Source of the DNA: Verrucomicrobiales bacterium
Lineage (GTDB): Bacteria > Verrucomicrobiota > Verrucomicrobiia > Verrucomicrobiales > DEV007
NCBI GenBank assembly: GCA_029213265.1
Contig: JARGNG010000009.1
Coordinates: 114,048-157,172, forward strand
Length of the DNA: 43,125 nucleotides
Direction: 5' to 3'
Positions 15,885 to 25,067 of this stretch are shown in pieces. Every line of letters starts with the position of its first letter. Positions within the stretch are counted from its first letter, which is position 1. Under the pieces are notes generated by a model. The model ran no database searches and was not told the DNA's origin. It was given only the letters and a program-made list of their open reading frames with translations. A program made the position numbers and the translations under genes.

Positions 15885-18203
15885 TCAATATTGAATCACT
15901 GCGTAGTCCCCCACCTCCAGCTTGCTGAACAGGTGCTTGGCCGCGTCCCAGGGCAAACGGATGCAGCCATGTGAGGCGGCGTAACCGGGGCAATGTCCCT
16001 GGTGAATACCGAAAGCGGCAAAGCTGAAGCGCTGGAAATACGGCATGCTCGATCCGTAGATGGAGGAATTGTGATGGCGATGACGGTCGCTGATGACATA
16101 CTCCCCGGTCGGAGTTCGATATCCGCTTTTGCCGGTTGAGCAACGGCTGGAGTAAACGGCTTTTCCGTATTCGTAGAGAGTGACACGCTGGGAGGAGAGA
16201 TCGACGACCAGTTTTCTCGGCTGCACTTTCGGAACCTTGCCCAGCAGAGCGATTTGCTGAATTTTCGTGTCCTTGTACCAAGAGCCGATGATTGCCGCCA
16301 TGAGATACTTCGGTGTGTAAGCTTTGCCATTGGCACCGCCATCCATGAGAAGCTGAGCAATCTCGTGATTCCGGTGAGCAGCAGCCATCATGATCGGGGT
16401 GATCCGGCGATCCACGCGAAGATGGTATTTGAACGTGTTACTCTCAAACATTTCCTGGAATGCCTTGGTTGAGGGAGCCCGCTCCTGGGCATTGGGATCC
16501 GCCCCCGCCTTGAGAAGTTCCTGGACGACTTCCGTCATCTGGTGGGCGACCGCCCAACCAAGGAGAGTGTGCCCATCCCGTGCCTTGATTCCCTTGACCT
16601 CAGCGCCTCCCAGCAGCAAAGCCCGGGAAACATCCGCATTTCCTTCGCGAATCGATTTGGTGAGCCAGGTCTCCTCGCTGTCGTAGCGGGCGTTTGGATT
16701 CGCACCGCCCGCAAGGAGCTCGCCTGCCGCCCGGTATCGCTTGTGCGTCAGGCACCAACTGAGAGGATCCTGTCCATCCGGACCCGGTTCCCGCGGGTCG
16801 GCTCCAGCCGCGAGGATCAGGCGAATGAGATCGTCCTGTCCCGTCAGCAACGCCGCCCAGAGCTTGTCTCCAATGTCCGCCCCGGCTGCCAACAATGTCC
16901 GAACGGCTCCGGTCGCGCCATCTGAGACGGCACGGTCAAAGACGCGCTCTCCCGTTTCCGGTAGCGTAGATTCCGGGTCCGCCCCGGCGGTGAGGAGGAG
17001 ATTCATGAGAGGGTCATCCCTCTTTGCGTAAGCCGTTGCGAGAAGTGCCCGAGTGTCGAGTTTCGCTCCTGCGACGATCAGCTGATTGGCAATGGCAATG
17101 TTGCCGCTCGCGACCGCAGCTTGGAGAGGTGTGCCGGTTCCGTCTACATGGAAAGAGGGCCCCGCGTTATTTGCCAGCAGGAGATCCACCATATCCAAAT
17201 TATCATGTAAAATGGCTGCCTCCAGAGGCGATACTTTCTCGTCCGAGGCAATGTCTGCTCTTGCCCCATAGGAAAGAAGACGGCTCGTCGTGTCTCTGTC
17301 GTCGTGATAGACGGCTTCGTAGAGAAGTGGCTCACCGGTAACACTGTAGACATCGGGGGAAGCACCCGCTTTGAGCAGAGCCTCCTGAATTTCGACATTT
17401 CCGATTTGGACAGCGAAACTCAGGGCAGACAGTTCCTTTCCGGTCGTCTCTCCAGTCGTTGCGTTCACATCCGCACCGGCAGCAAGGAGGATGTTGAATT
17501 TCTTCCTGTCTCCCTCCTTTACCGCTTCAAATAAGAGCTGTTTCCCGCTGACCCCTCTGGCATTGGGACTGGCTCCTGCGTCGAGGAGTCGCTTAACAAG
17601 CGCAATGTCCCCTTTTGCGGCGGCCTGCGCAAGAGCTCCCGTCGGCTGCGCCCCCTTGTATTCGAGATTCGCTCCGTTTTTGAAAAGAAAGTCGAGCATC
17701 TCCGAATCGCCGGAAACTACCGCATCGACAAGAAAGGGAAGTCCTGCTTCTTTGTCGACATTGATATCCGCTCCTTTGTCGAGCAAGGTCTTCGCAAGAT
17801 CAAAATTCCGGTCCCGGAGTGCCGTCGCAAGCGGTGTGTCGCGATCCGGATTCGTAAACCGGTTGATCGATTCGAGAACTGGATCCCGTTCCATCAAAAA
17901 TTGAATAGCCTGCAAGTTCCGCGATTGCACAGCGGCAAGAAGCGGAGTTTTGCCGCTGGTGTTGGATTGCCCCAGACTCAGGCCCGCTCTCTCGAGCTTT
18001 TCGAGGAGAATCAGCTCACCGGACTGCGCCGCGTCTATGGCACTGTTCGCATGCAGTTCGATCCCGTTGGAAGCCAGAAACCGCTTCGCCTTCCGGGTGA
18101 TTTCGTGACGGAGGTAGTAGTCCGTTACAATCACGCCGCCGAGAAGCGAGAGCGTGAAGAGCCCGAGGAGGAAGGTTCGGAAAAGAAAGCCGGAAGGTCT
18201 CAT
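15885..18203 (-). CDS. Ankyrin-repeat protein fused to an L,D-transpeptidase (YkuD) domain
   Basis: The 772-residue protein has an N-terminal membrane anchor (about 8-28, FRTFLLGLFTLSLLGGVIV), so the rest is probably periplasmic. Residues about 50-640 contain roughly 17 ankyrin repeats with the usual pattern (TPL..A...G....V..LL.AGADPN). Residues about 655-772 form a YkuD L,D-transpeptidase domain: LVVDLSSQRVTLYEYG, TPTGEYVI, then His734 and Ser744-His745-Gly746-Cys747, where Cys747 is the nucleophile. These enzymes form 3-3 peptidoglycan cross-links or attach proteins to the wall. The stretch between His734 and the SHGC motif is shorter than in many family members. It follows lipA by 140 bases. 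The ankyrin part may bind a protein partner or regulate access. Confidence 0.92.
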   Translation of the reverse strand: MRPSGFLFRTFLLGLFTLSLLGGVIVTDYYLRHEITRKAKRFLASNGIELHANSAIDAAQSGELILLEKLERAGLSLGQSNTSGKTPLLAAVQSRNLQAIQFLMERDPVLESINRFTNPDRDTPLATALRDRNFDLAKTLLDKGADINVDKEAGLPFLVDAVVSGDSEMLDFLFKNGANLEYKGAQPTGALAQAAAKGDIALVKRLLDAGASPNARGVSGKQLLFEAVKEGDRKKFNILLAAGADVNATTGETTGKELSALSFAVQIGNVEIQEALLKAGASPDVYSVTGEPLLYEAVYHDDRDTTSRLLSYGARADIASDEKVSPLEAAILHDNLDMVDLLLANNAGPSFHVDGTGTPLQAAVASGNIAIANQLIVAGAKLDTRALLATAYAKRDDPLMNLLLTAGADPESTLPETGERVFDRAVSDGATGAVRTLLAAGADIGDKLWAALLTGQDDLIRLILAAGADPREPGPDGQDPLSWCLTHKRYRAAGELLAGGANPNARYDSEETWLTKSIREGNADVSRALLLGGAEVKGIKARDGHTLLGWAVAHQMTEVVQELLKAGADPNAQERAPSTKAFQEMFESNTFKYHLRVDRRITPIMMAAAHRNHEIAQLLMDGGANGKAYTPKYLMAAIIGSWYKDTKIQQIALLGKVPKVQPRKLVVDLSSQRVTLYEYGKAVYSSRCSTGKSGYRTPTGEYVISDRHRHHNSSIYGSSMPYFQRFSFAAFGIHQGHCPGYAASHGCIRLPWDAAKHLFSKLEVGDYAVIQY

Positions 18204-18343
18204 GAGAAAGTTCTCTGGGGCGGAAACTCGTGCGAAAGGTTCTAGTCCGTGTGTCTTTTGTGATTCGTGTTGACACTATCACAGATTGTATCATCTCAAA
18301 ACAGGAATCGTATGGCGTAGATACTTGATTGGGGGAAAATCTA

Positions 18344-19249
18344 CTAGGCCTCGGGATCGAGCTCGGGTTTGAAATCGGCAGCGTGATAGGAGCTTCGGAC
18401 CAGAGGGCCGGAGGCGACATGACGAAAGCCTTTCTCCAGAGCCACTTCCCTATACCGATCAAACACGGCCGGCTCTATGTATTCCACCACCGGGAGGTGC
18501 TTCGGGGACGGTCGCAGGTATTGCCCCATCGTCAAAACGGTGACGTCGTGATCTCGCAAATCGTCCATCGTCTTGAAAATCTCTTCCTCCTTTTCCCCCA
18601 GCCCCAGCATGATCCCGCTCTTAGTGGCACAACGGCGCCCCATTTGCTTTGCCATTTCCCGGGCGGTCTTCAGAACCTTGAGAGAACGCCAGTATTCGGC
18701 TTGAGAGCGAACCACCGGGGTGAGTCGCTCGACGGTTTCCATATTGTGATTGAATATCTCGGGAGCCGCCTCCATCACGACCCAGAGGGCGTCGTCTTTC
18801 CCGATGAAGTCCGGAACGAGAACTTCAATTACGGTGCCGGGATTCACTTCCCGTGTCTTGTAAATCGTATTGGCGAAATGACAGGCCCCGCCATCGGCCA
18901 GATCATCACGGGCCACAGCGGTGATGACGACATGATTCAGTCCCATCCGTTTTACGGCCTCGGCAACGCGATCCGGCTCATCGGCTTCCAGGGGCATAGG
19001 CCTCCGGGTATCCACCGCGCAGAATCCACAGGCGCGGGTGCAACGTTCTCCGGCGATCATAAACGTAGCCGTTCCCTGGCCCCAGCATTCCCAGCGATTC
19101 GGGCACTGCGCCTCTTCGCAGACCGTCACGAGGCTCAGATCCTCGATCATGCTTTTAGTGTCCCAAAACACCGGATTGTTGGGTAGGCGAACCCGAATCC
19201 AAGGGGGTTTCTTTTCCCGGTGGAGTGCTGGATCGATTTTGACAGGCAT
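18344..19249 (-). CDS. lipA: Lipoyl synthase
   Basis: This radical-SAM enzyme inserts two sulfur atoms into octanoyl groups on lipoyl domains of pyruvate and 2-oxoglutarate dehydrogenases and the glycine cleavage system. Both iron-sulfur clusters are accounted for: the auxiliary cluster Cys44-x4-Cys49-x5-Cys55 (CEEAQCPNRWEC) and the radical-SAM cluster Cys70-x3-Cys74-x2-Cys77 (CTRACGFC). The C-terminal SGPLVRSSYHA holds the serine that ligates the auxiliary cluster. The length of 301 is typical. It lies 96 bases after mtnA and before the ankyrin gene; no lipB is in the window. Confidence 0.97.
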   Translation of the reverse strand: MPVKIDPALHREKKPPWIRVRLPNNPVFWDTKSMIEDLSLVTVCEEAQCPNRWECWGQGTATFMIAGERCTRACGFCAVDTRRPMPLEADEPDRVAEAVKRMGLNHVVITAVARDDLADGGACHFANTIYKTREVNPGTVIEVLVPDFIGKDDALWVVMEAAPEIFNHNMETVERLTPVVRSQAEYWRSLKVLKTAREMAKQMGRRCATKSGIMLGLGEKEEEIFKTMDDLRDHDVTVLTMGQYLRPSPKHLPVVEYIEPAVFDRYREVALEKGFRHVASGPLVRSSYHAADFKPELDPEA

Positions 19250-19302
19250 GGCGAAAACGGACTTAGATCAACGAACCGCGAAACTCTGAGTTCCTTCCAT
19301 GT

Positions 19303-19334
19303 TCGTCTGCAGAGAGATTACGTTTCTCAGACGA
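19303..19334. repeat. Inverted repeat between mtnA and lipA
   Basis: TCGTCT at 19303-19308 pairs with AGACGA at 19329-19334, with an inner GAGA/TCTC pairing and a small bulge. There is no U tract on either side, so it is not a clear terminator. It may be a processing or pause hairpin in an mtnA-lipA transcript. Confidence 0.35.
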
Positions 19335-19345
19335 CGATACCTACC

Positions 19346-20473
19346 TCAACTTTCAGAGAATTTCTCGGGAAAAAGGCGACGAATATCCGTTTCATCTGCT
19401 TCGCAAATCCCCCGTTCCGTTATGAGTCCGCTGACGAGACGGGCAGGCGTTACGTCGAAAGCATAGTTGGCAACGGGACTGTCCCCGGCGACCAGCTTCA
19501 CCTCCCTCTCTCCTCCTTCGTAATCCCCTCCGATCCAGGCCACCTCGGTCCCGTCCCGCTCTTCGATCGGGATTTCCCGGACGCCGTCCCTGGTTTTCCA
19601 ATCAAAGGTCGACGAAGGAAGCGCGACATAAAACGGAATGTCGTTGTCCTTTGCTGCAAGGGCTTTCAGGTAGGTCCCGATCTTATTCGCAACATCGCCT
19701 GTGTAGGTCGTGCGATCCGTTCCCGTGATACAAAGATCCACCTCCCCGTGTTGCATGAGATGGCCACCCACATTGTCGACGATCACGGTATGAGGAACGC
19801 CGTGTTGCGCTAACTCCCAGGCCGTCAGCCTGGCGCCCTGGTTCCGCGGCCTCGTTTCGTCGACCCAGACGTGGACAGGAATTCCTGCATCGTGAGCGGC
19901 ATAAATCGGAGCGGTCGCGGAGCCATAGTCGACGAACGCAAGCCAACCTGCATTACAGTGAGTGAGAATGTTTACTGGGTCGTTCTTACCCTTTTTGGAA
20001 AAGATAGATTCGATGACGGAAAACCCGTGTTTCCCAATGGAATGACACCATTCGGCATCCTCGTCTGCGACTTCTACCGCGACCCCTCCGGCCCGGACCA
20101 CTTTCGCCTGTGTGCAATCCTCCCCGCCTACCTCCGCAAGCGCCCGCTCCACGGCCCAGGCCAGATTCATGGCGGTCGGTCGAGTTTCGCAAAGTTGGGT
20201 CCCCTTCTCTGCCAGAAGTTCATCAAAGCTTTCCGGAGATACGGTCGCTTTGAGGCATTCCTGAGCGGCCAGATACATTCCGTGTGCGGCGACAGCTCCG
20301 ATGCAGCCGGCACCGCGAACCAGCATCTCCCGAATGGCATAGCAGGCGTCACCGGTGCTCTTCAGGGATACTGTTTCAAAGGTGAAAGGCAGTTTTCTCT
20401 GGTCGATGATTCCGACGGTCGTCCCATCCTCTTCGATCCAGACGGTGCGATACGGTTTGCCGTCTACTAGCAT
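19346..20473 (-). CDS. mtnA: Methylthioribose-1-phosphate isomerase
   Basis: MtnA isomerises 5-methylthioribose 1-phosphate to the ribulose form in methionine salvage. It belongs to the eIF2B-alpha-like family. Conserved features are RGAGCIGAVAAHG at 53-65, the catalytic Cys173 in HCNAG and the catalytic Asp253 in GTDRTTYTGDVANKIGTY. The 375-residue length fits. The gene begins nine bases after the prepilin peptidase stop, so the two share a transcript despite unrelated roles. The usual second residue of the GADR motif is Thr here (GTDR), a mild variation. No other salvage genes are in the window. Confidence 0.93.
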   Translation of the reverse strand: MLVDGKPYRTVWIEEDGTTVGIIDQRKLPFTFETVSLKSTGDACYAIREMLVRGAGCIGAVAAHGMYLAAQECLKATVSPESFDELLAEKGTQLCETRPTAMNLAWAVERALAEVGGEDCTQAKVVRAGGVAVEVADEDAEWCHSIGKHGFSVIESIFSKKGKNDPVNILTHCNAGWLAFVDYGSATAPIYAAHDAGIPVHVWVDETRPRNQGARLTAWELAQHGVPHTVIVDNVGGHLMQHGEVDLCITGTDRTTYTGDVANKIGTYLKALAAKDNDIPFYVALPSSTFDWKTRDGVREIPIEERDGTEVAWIGGDYEGGEREVKLVAGDSPVANYAFDVTPARLVSGLITERGICEADETDIRRLFPEKFSES

Positions 20474-20482
20474 GCCTGCACT

Positions 20483-21628
20483 CTACTCCAATCCGGCACC
20501 CCTGCGCAAGATACCGAGATACCAAAACCAGATGGCAGGACCGGTAAATATCCAGATAAAGGCACCCAGGGCGAGGTAGGGCCCGAAAGGCAGCGGGCGG
20601 GACCATTCCTGACGGGCCAGGAATTTTTGAGAAAGCCCCACGATAGCTCCAATGATGGATGCCGCGAAGAGAACAAAGATCGTGCACTGCCATCCGAGAA
20701 AGGCTCCGATCATGGCTACAAACTTTACGTCACCAAATCCCATGGCCTCTCTTGGAACCACTGCCCGGGTGATTTTGCCCGTGACTTTTTTGACGGAATC
20801 CAATTCAACCCGTTCCCCATCGAGCTCGAATCCATCACCGAGAACGACGAAGGATTCCTTGAATTCCTGTGTCTCGTCGTTGAACGCGAGTTCTTTCACA
20901 TCCATTTCGAGCCGGTCCCATTTCCGGAAGAAAACGTCGCCCCATTCGTATTCGTGTTCGCCCAGCTGAATGATGATGGACGCTTCATCGCCTCCCGGTT
21001 GGGAAATCTCAAAGTCGGTCGGCTCCTCGAACTCATGTTTGATTTTCCCGAAGGCGAGTTTCCCCATCAAAACGACCAGCCAGATCAGGGCAAATCCAAC
21101 GACAGCCCCCAGGATCCCTTCCAGCCCACCCTTCCACCAGATCGTTTCCCCGTGAAGCGCGGGAATCGCAAAGCTGGCGAGAATCCCGACTGCAGTTCCC
21201 CCGATCGTGATCGAGTCGGGAATGATGAAATGATCGAAGTCAATGAAGGTTGCCGAAATCAGGAGCGACGCCAGGACCCACAGAGCGACCACACCGGGTA
21301 AACCGACTACATCGATGCTGTTTTTCCAAATGGAGAGAAAAACAATCGCGGTCAGCAGCTCAACCATGAAGTAGCGAAAAGCGATCGGCGACTCACACCA
21401 TTTGCACTTTCCACGCAGCCAGAGCCAGGTGATCAGCGGGATAATGTAACGCATCGGGATCTGCGTTTTGCACTTCGGACAGAACGAGCGGCGCGGTTCG
21501 TTGACGCTCATGCCGTTGGGAATGCGGTAAATGACCACGTTCAAAAACGACCCGATACTCGCCCCGATCGCGAAGGCAAAAAACGGAAGGACGTAAGCGA
21601 GAATGACTTCAGGGGACGCGTTCAGCAT
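20483..21628 (-). CDS. Prepilin peptidase / N-methyltransferase (A24) with soluble insert
   Basis: This integral membrane aspartyl protease cleaves and methylates type IV prepilins and pseudopilins. The zinc-binding tetracysteine motif is at Cys50, Cys53, Cys75 and Cys78, inside the N-terminal methyltransferase region. The catalytic aspartates are Asp130 in the FID...IPD stretch and Asp300 in GFGDVK. At 381 residues it is longer than a typical PilD, because about 100 charged residues (roughly 197-295, many Glu and Asp) are inserted just before the GFGD motif. No pilin genes are nearby. The gene is divergent from glnS. Confidence 0.92.
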   Translation of the reverse strand: MLNASPEVILAYVLPFFAFAIGASIGSFLNVVIYRIPNGMSVNEPRRSFCPKCKTQIPMRYIIPLITWLWLRGKCKWCESPIAFRYFMVELLTAIVFLSIWKNSIDVVGLPGVVALWVLASLLISATFIDFDHFIIPDSITIGGTAVGILASFAIPALHGETIWWKGGLEGILGAVVGFALIWLVVLMGKLAFGKIKHEFEEPTDFEISQPGGDEASIIIQLGEHEYEWGDVFFRKWDRLEMDVKELAFNDETQEFKESFVVLGDGFELDGERVELDSVKKVTGKITRAVVPREAMGFGDVKFVAMIGAFLGWQCTIFVLFAASIIGAIVGLSQKFLARQEWSRPLPFGPYLALGAFIWIFTGPAIWFWYLGILRRGAGLE

Positions 21629-21672
21629 GGCAGATCTACGATAATCGCTTCATAAATCCGAAAAGTCTAGTA

Positions 21673-21713
21673 ATTATAGAATACTCAACAGGGTTTACTC
21701 AGCGTCCCAACGC
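21673..21713. promoter_or_regulatory. Divergent intergenic region of prepilin peptidase and glnS
   Basis: On the minus strand a perfect TATAAT lies at 21673-21678, a plausible -10 box for the prepilin peptidase, but the -35 region is poor. A small hairpin, CAGCGT pairing with ACGCTG, lies at about 21698-21713. The promoter for glnS could not be fixed. Confidence 0.3.
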
Positions 21714-21811
21714 TGTTGGTAATCGCAAGACGTGGTGTTCTGCGCCCGAAACCATTGCTTTCAGGACGTTGCAAGGATGAAAAACCGCATTAGTTTCCCG
21801 CATTCCCACCC

Positions 21812-23491
21812 ATGAGCGTTCCGCCCACCCCTTCGAAAGACTTTATCCGTGAAATCATTGACGAGGACCTGTCCTCCGGCAAGCATGATGGCACCGTGAC
21901 TCGTTTTCCTCCCGAGCCAAACGGGTATCTCCACATCGGGCACGCCAAGTCGATTTGCCTGAATTTCGGAATTGCTCAGGAGTATGGAGGTCGCTGTCAC
22001 CTCCGCTTCGATGATACCAATCCGACCAAAGAGGATGTGGAGTATGTCGACTCAATCAAAGAGGACATACAGTGGCTCGGCTTCGACTGGGGCGATCACA
22101 TTTACTTTGCTTCGGACTACTTTGAGAAATTGCACGAATGGGCTGTCGGGCTCATCGAAGAAGGAAAAGCCTACGTGGACGAGCAGTCGGCGGAGGAAAT
22201 TCGCAAGGGCCGCGGAGACCTGCAGAACCCTGGCACGGACAGCCCTCATCGGGACCGTCCGGTCGCGGAAAACCTCGAGATGTTCCAGCGGATGAAAGAC
22301 GGCGAATTCGGTGACGGAGAAAAGGTCCTCCGCGCGAAAATCGACATGGCGCACCCAAACCTGAATATGCGCGACCCGGTGCTCTATCGGATTCTCCACG
22401 CGGAGCATCACCGGACCGGCGACACCTGGTGCATCTATCCGATGTATGACTACACCCATGGTCAGAGTGACGCCCTCGAGTACATTACTCATTCGCTCTG
22501 CACGCTTGAATTTGAAAATCACCGTCCGCTTTATGAGTGGTTCATCGAAAACTTGCCGGTGCCTTCTCATCCCCGGCAGATCGAATTTTCCCGCCTCAGT
22601 TTGAATTACACTGTGATGAGTAAGCGAAAGCTGCTTCAGCTCGTCGAGGACAGTCATGTGTCGGGTTGGGATGATCCACGCATGCCCACCATCTCCGGGA
22701 TTCGCCGCCGGGGCTATCCTGCGGAGGCGATTCGGGACTTCTGCAAGACGATCGGAATTACGAAGTTCAAGAGCACCAACGACATTTCGCTTCTCGAGAG
22801 CTCCGTTCGCGACGTTCTCAACCGCGGTGCGAACCGATACATGGCCGTTCTAGATCCGATCAAGGTGGTCGTTACGAACTATCCCGAAGATCAGGTCGAA
22901 GAGTTCGATGCGATGATCAATCCGGAGAAGCCCGACCTGGGAATGAGAAAGGTCTCCTTTTCCCGCGAGCTGTTCATCGAGCGGAATGACTTCCTCGAAG
23001 ACCCACCAAAAAAGTTTTTCCGCCTTGCTCCCGGTGCCGAGGTCAGGTTTCGTTGTGCCTACTTCCTCCGCTGTGACGATGTCATTAAGGACGAGGAGGG
23101 CAAAATCACGGAACTTCGCTGCACCTATGATCCCGAAACCCGGGGCGGGGAGAATCCACCGGACGGCCGTAAAGTTAAAGGAACGATTCACTGGGTCAGT
23201 GCAAAACACGCTCTCGACGCGGAAGTTCGTTTGTATGATCGCCTTTTCACTCATGAGTCTCCCGACAATGTGGAGGGAAGTTTCCTCGATCACTTGAATC
23301 CGGACTCCCTTGAAGTCATAAGCCATGCCAAATTGGAACCCAATCTGGCCGCTGTGCCGGTAGGAAAAACGGTTCAATTCGAGCGACTCGGCTATTTCTG
23401 TGTCGACCTGGATAGCTCGGAGGAAAAGCCGGTCTTCAACCGCACGGTGGCCCTTCGTGACTCCTGGGCGAACGCCCAAAACAAAAGCTAG
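21812..23491 (+). CDS. glnS: Glutaminyl-tRNA synthetase
   Basis: This class I synthetase charges tRNA(Gln) directly with glutamine. The HIGH motif is at 41-44 ([11 protein letters not shown]) and the KMSKS equivalent is VMSKR at about 268-272. The 559-residue length, the DDTNP segment and the C-terminal beta-barrel anticodon-binding region (about 345-555) match bacterial GlnRS, not GluRS. Its presence alongside gatC and gatA means the amidotransferase is not needed for Gln-tRNA. It starts a plus-strand run followed by a DUF1080 gene 15 bases later. Confidence 0.96.
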   Translation: MSVPPTPSKDFIREIIDEDLSSGKHDGTVTRFPPEPNGYLHIGHAKSICLNFGIAQEYGGRCHLRFDDTNPTKEDVEYVDSIKEDIQWLGFDWGDHIYFASDYFEKLHEWAVGLIEEGKAYVDEQSAEEIRKGRGDLQNPGTDSPHRDRPVAENLEMFQRMKDGEFGDGEKVLRAKIDMAHPNLNMRDPVLYRILHAEHHRTGDTWCIYPMYDYTHGQSDALEYITHSLCTLEFENHRPLYEWFIENLPVPSHPRQIEFSRLSLNYTVMSKRKLLQLVEDSHVSGWDDPRMPTISGIRRRGYPAEAIRDFCKTIGITKFKSTNDISLLESSVRDVLNRGANRYMAVLDPIKVVVTNYPEDQVEEFDAMINPEKPDLGMRKVSFSRELFIERNDFLEDPPKKFFRLAPGAEVRFRCAYFLRCDDVIKDEEGKITELRCTYDPETRGGENPPDGRKVKGTIHWVSAKHALDAEVRLYDRLFTHESPDNVEGSFLDHLNPDSLEVISHAKLEPNLAAVPVGKTVQFERLGYFCVDLDSSEEKPVFNRTVALRDSWANAQNKS

Positions 23492-23506
23492 CCCCCCCCT
23501 ATTCTT

Positions 23507-24100
23507 ATGCGCATCCAATTCCTCATCGCTGCCACGCTTCTTGCGGTTCCCCTTTTTCCTCTTCAGGCGGAAGAAGGATTCAAACCCATTTTCAACGGGA
23601 AAGACATGGAGGGTTGGGCTGCTCCGGAGGGAAATATCTGGTGGCTTGCGAAAGATGGAATTCTCCAGGTTCGGAGCGGACCGGATCAGAAAGGCTCGAT
23701 TCTCTGGACGGAGAAGGAGTATTCAAATTTTATCGTGGAGCTTGAATTCAAATTCGGGGAGGGAATCATCGATTCAGGGGTGCATCTGCGAAATCAGGAC
23801 CAGATTCAGATTGGAATCTCCGGCTCTCTGAAGCGCGACATGACTGCTTCCCCCTACATTCCGGGGAAAGGGTATCCGGTGGAGGCCGAGGGCGTTCAGG
23901 ATCTTCTCAAAATGAAAGACTGGAACCATCTCCGCATTGAGGTGCGCGGGATGGAATATGTCTGCTATCTCAACGGGAAGAAAGTCATGAGCTACACGAC
24001 GGAGAGCGGTAAGGCAAAGGGCCCCATCGGGCTTCAACTTCATGCAAAGCGGGATATGTCGATGGACTATCGGCACATCAAAGTGAAAGAGCTGGACTAA
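23507..24100 (+). CDS. Secreted DUF1080 (3-keto-disaccharide hydrolase-like) protein
   Basis: The 197-residue product has a signal peptide (cleavage likely after LQA near residue 21) and one DUF1080 domain. Typical features are FKPIFNGKDMEGW at the start, WWLAKDGILQV, a WTEKEYSNFIVELEFKF strand pair, and a C-terminal GPIGLQLHAKRDMSMDYRHIKVKEL. The fold is a concanavalin/LamG-like jelly roll; some members cleave 3-keto-disaccharides, others only bind glycans. It is exported, and its closeness to glnS suggests read-through from that promoter. Confidence 0.9.
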   Translation: MRIQFLIAATLLAVPLFPLQAEEGFKPIFNGKDMEGWAAPEGNIWWLAKDGILQVRSGPDQKGSILWTEKEYSNFIVELEFKFGEGIIDSGVHLRNQDQIQIGISGSLKRDMTASPYIPGKGYPVEAEGVQDLLKMKDWNHLRIEVRGMEYVCYLNGKKVMSYTTESGKAKGPIGLQLHAKRDMSMDYRHIKVKELD

Positions 24101-24142
24101 ATCCTGCTTTTCCCGAAAGTCCTCTACCATTTTTTGATTCAG

Positions 24143-24535
24143 ATGACAGCCAACACCAGCGATTCCACCCTCTACGAACGGATCGGCGGAGCCGAAGCGA
24201 TCGAAAGCCTCGTCGAAAGCTTTTACGAGAAAGTCCTCGCCGACCCTGAGCTCTCCTTCTATTTCAAGGACAAGCCCATGGGAAAGCTGAGGAAGATGCA
24301 GAAAGAATTTTTCTCCGCGGCGACGGGCGGACCGATCACCTACAGCGGCCGCCCGCTTAGCGAGGTCCATCGCGGGCTCGCGATCAGCAAGCGCGAATTT
24401 GGACGTTTTACCGAACACCTGATCGACACTTTGAAGGAAGTCGGTGTAAAGGAAAGCGAGTCCAATGAGATCATCAGCCACGTCAATCTCTACGCGGATG
24501 AGATCACCAACGACACTGAATTCGGTGCGGACTAA
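24143..24535 (+). CDS. Truncated haemoglobin, group 1-like
   Basis: The 130-residue protein is a 2-on-2 globin. It begins with TLYERIGGAEAIESLVESFYEKVL (helices A and B, with Phe27-Tyr28 near position B10), then DPELSFYFKD, FFSAATGGP, and the proximal haem ligand His76 in EVHRGLAISKREF. Such proteins bind oxygen or nitric oxide and are often linked to NO detoxification. An in-frame TTG at 24134 would add three residues; the ATG at 24143 is preferred. It lies 42 bases after the DUF1080 gene. Confidence 0.93.
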   Translation: MTANTSDSTLYERIGGAEAIESLVESFYEKVLADPELSFYFKDKPMGKLRKMQKEFFSAATGGPITYSGRPLSEVHRGLAISKREFGRFTEHLIDTLKEVGVKESESNEIISHVNLYADEITNDTEFGAD

Positions 24536-24550
24536 GTCCCGCTTTGCCGA

Positions 24551-24739
24551 TTAACGGGGCCGAAGATATTTCTTCTCTGCGTGAGTGCGCTTCCCATGTT
24601 TGTATCGTCCGTGCTGATTAAATCGGACGTCACCCTGGTGAACATGTTGTCCGGCGTAATCGGAGGAGCAACTGATCGTAGCGAAAAGCATGACAGGCGT
24701 GGCAGCGGCAGCGATGAGAAAGAGGACTATGGATTTCAT
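24551..24739 (-). CDS. Small putative lipoprotein
   Basis: The 62-residue product has a hydrophobic signal sequence (MKSIVLFLIAAAATPVMLFA) and a Cys near residue 24 (ATISCSS) that could be lipidated, although the lipobox is imperfect. The mature peptide is rich in His, Lys, Arg and Tyr. The ATG at 24739 is chosen because a signal peptide starts there; an in-frame upstream start at 24796 would bury it. It is convergent with the truncated haemoglobin. Small size and lack of homologs I can recall limit confidence. Confidence 0.45.
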   Translation of the reverse strand: MKSIVLFLIAAAATPVMLFATISCSSDYAGQHVHQGDVRFNQHGRYKHGKRTHAEKKYLRPR

Positions 24740-25067
24740 ACAGATTGTTTGTAGCGAGTTTGCAATGATTCCATAGAGACGAATTGACTTTTCCACCTAT
24801 GCCGACTGCCTCGCAAACCGATGCCCGCCATTCCTTCGGTAAATCAGGATGAGTGGCCCGGAGAATGAAGACGATCCGGTTCCGCACCGCCCTGTCTAGG
24901 AGTTCGAAGTCCTCCGCTGGAGTTTCGGGAGACAATTCCTATTAGCTCTCAAGCAGGCAGTGCCGCCGTGACTCCGGGACGCTTCGTGAAGATTCAGACG
25001 GATACTTCCTTTTCGATTCATCAAAGAATTAGGGGGGGCAGAACAGATCACGGCTTGACCTGCCTGA
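24740..25067. other. Intergenic stretch without a supported gene
   Basis: About 330 bases lie between the small lipoprotein and the CPBP-like gene. No tRNA, terminator or strong promoter is visible. A minus-strand frame from 24935 (TTG) reads plausible protein for some 60 residues before running antisense-free into the lipoprotein gene in another frame. It has no good start and is left out; it could be a gene remnant. Confidence 0.4.

Noticed and set aside
24630..24935. 101-residue minus-strand frame with a plausible first half
   Set aside because: Its only start is TTG with no ribosome site, it overlaps the small lipoprotein by 110 bases, and its second half loses protein character. It is noted only as a possible remnant.
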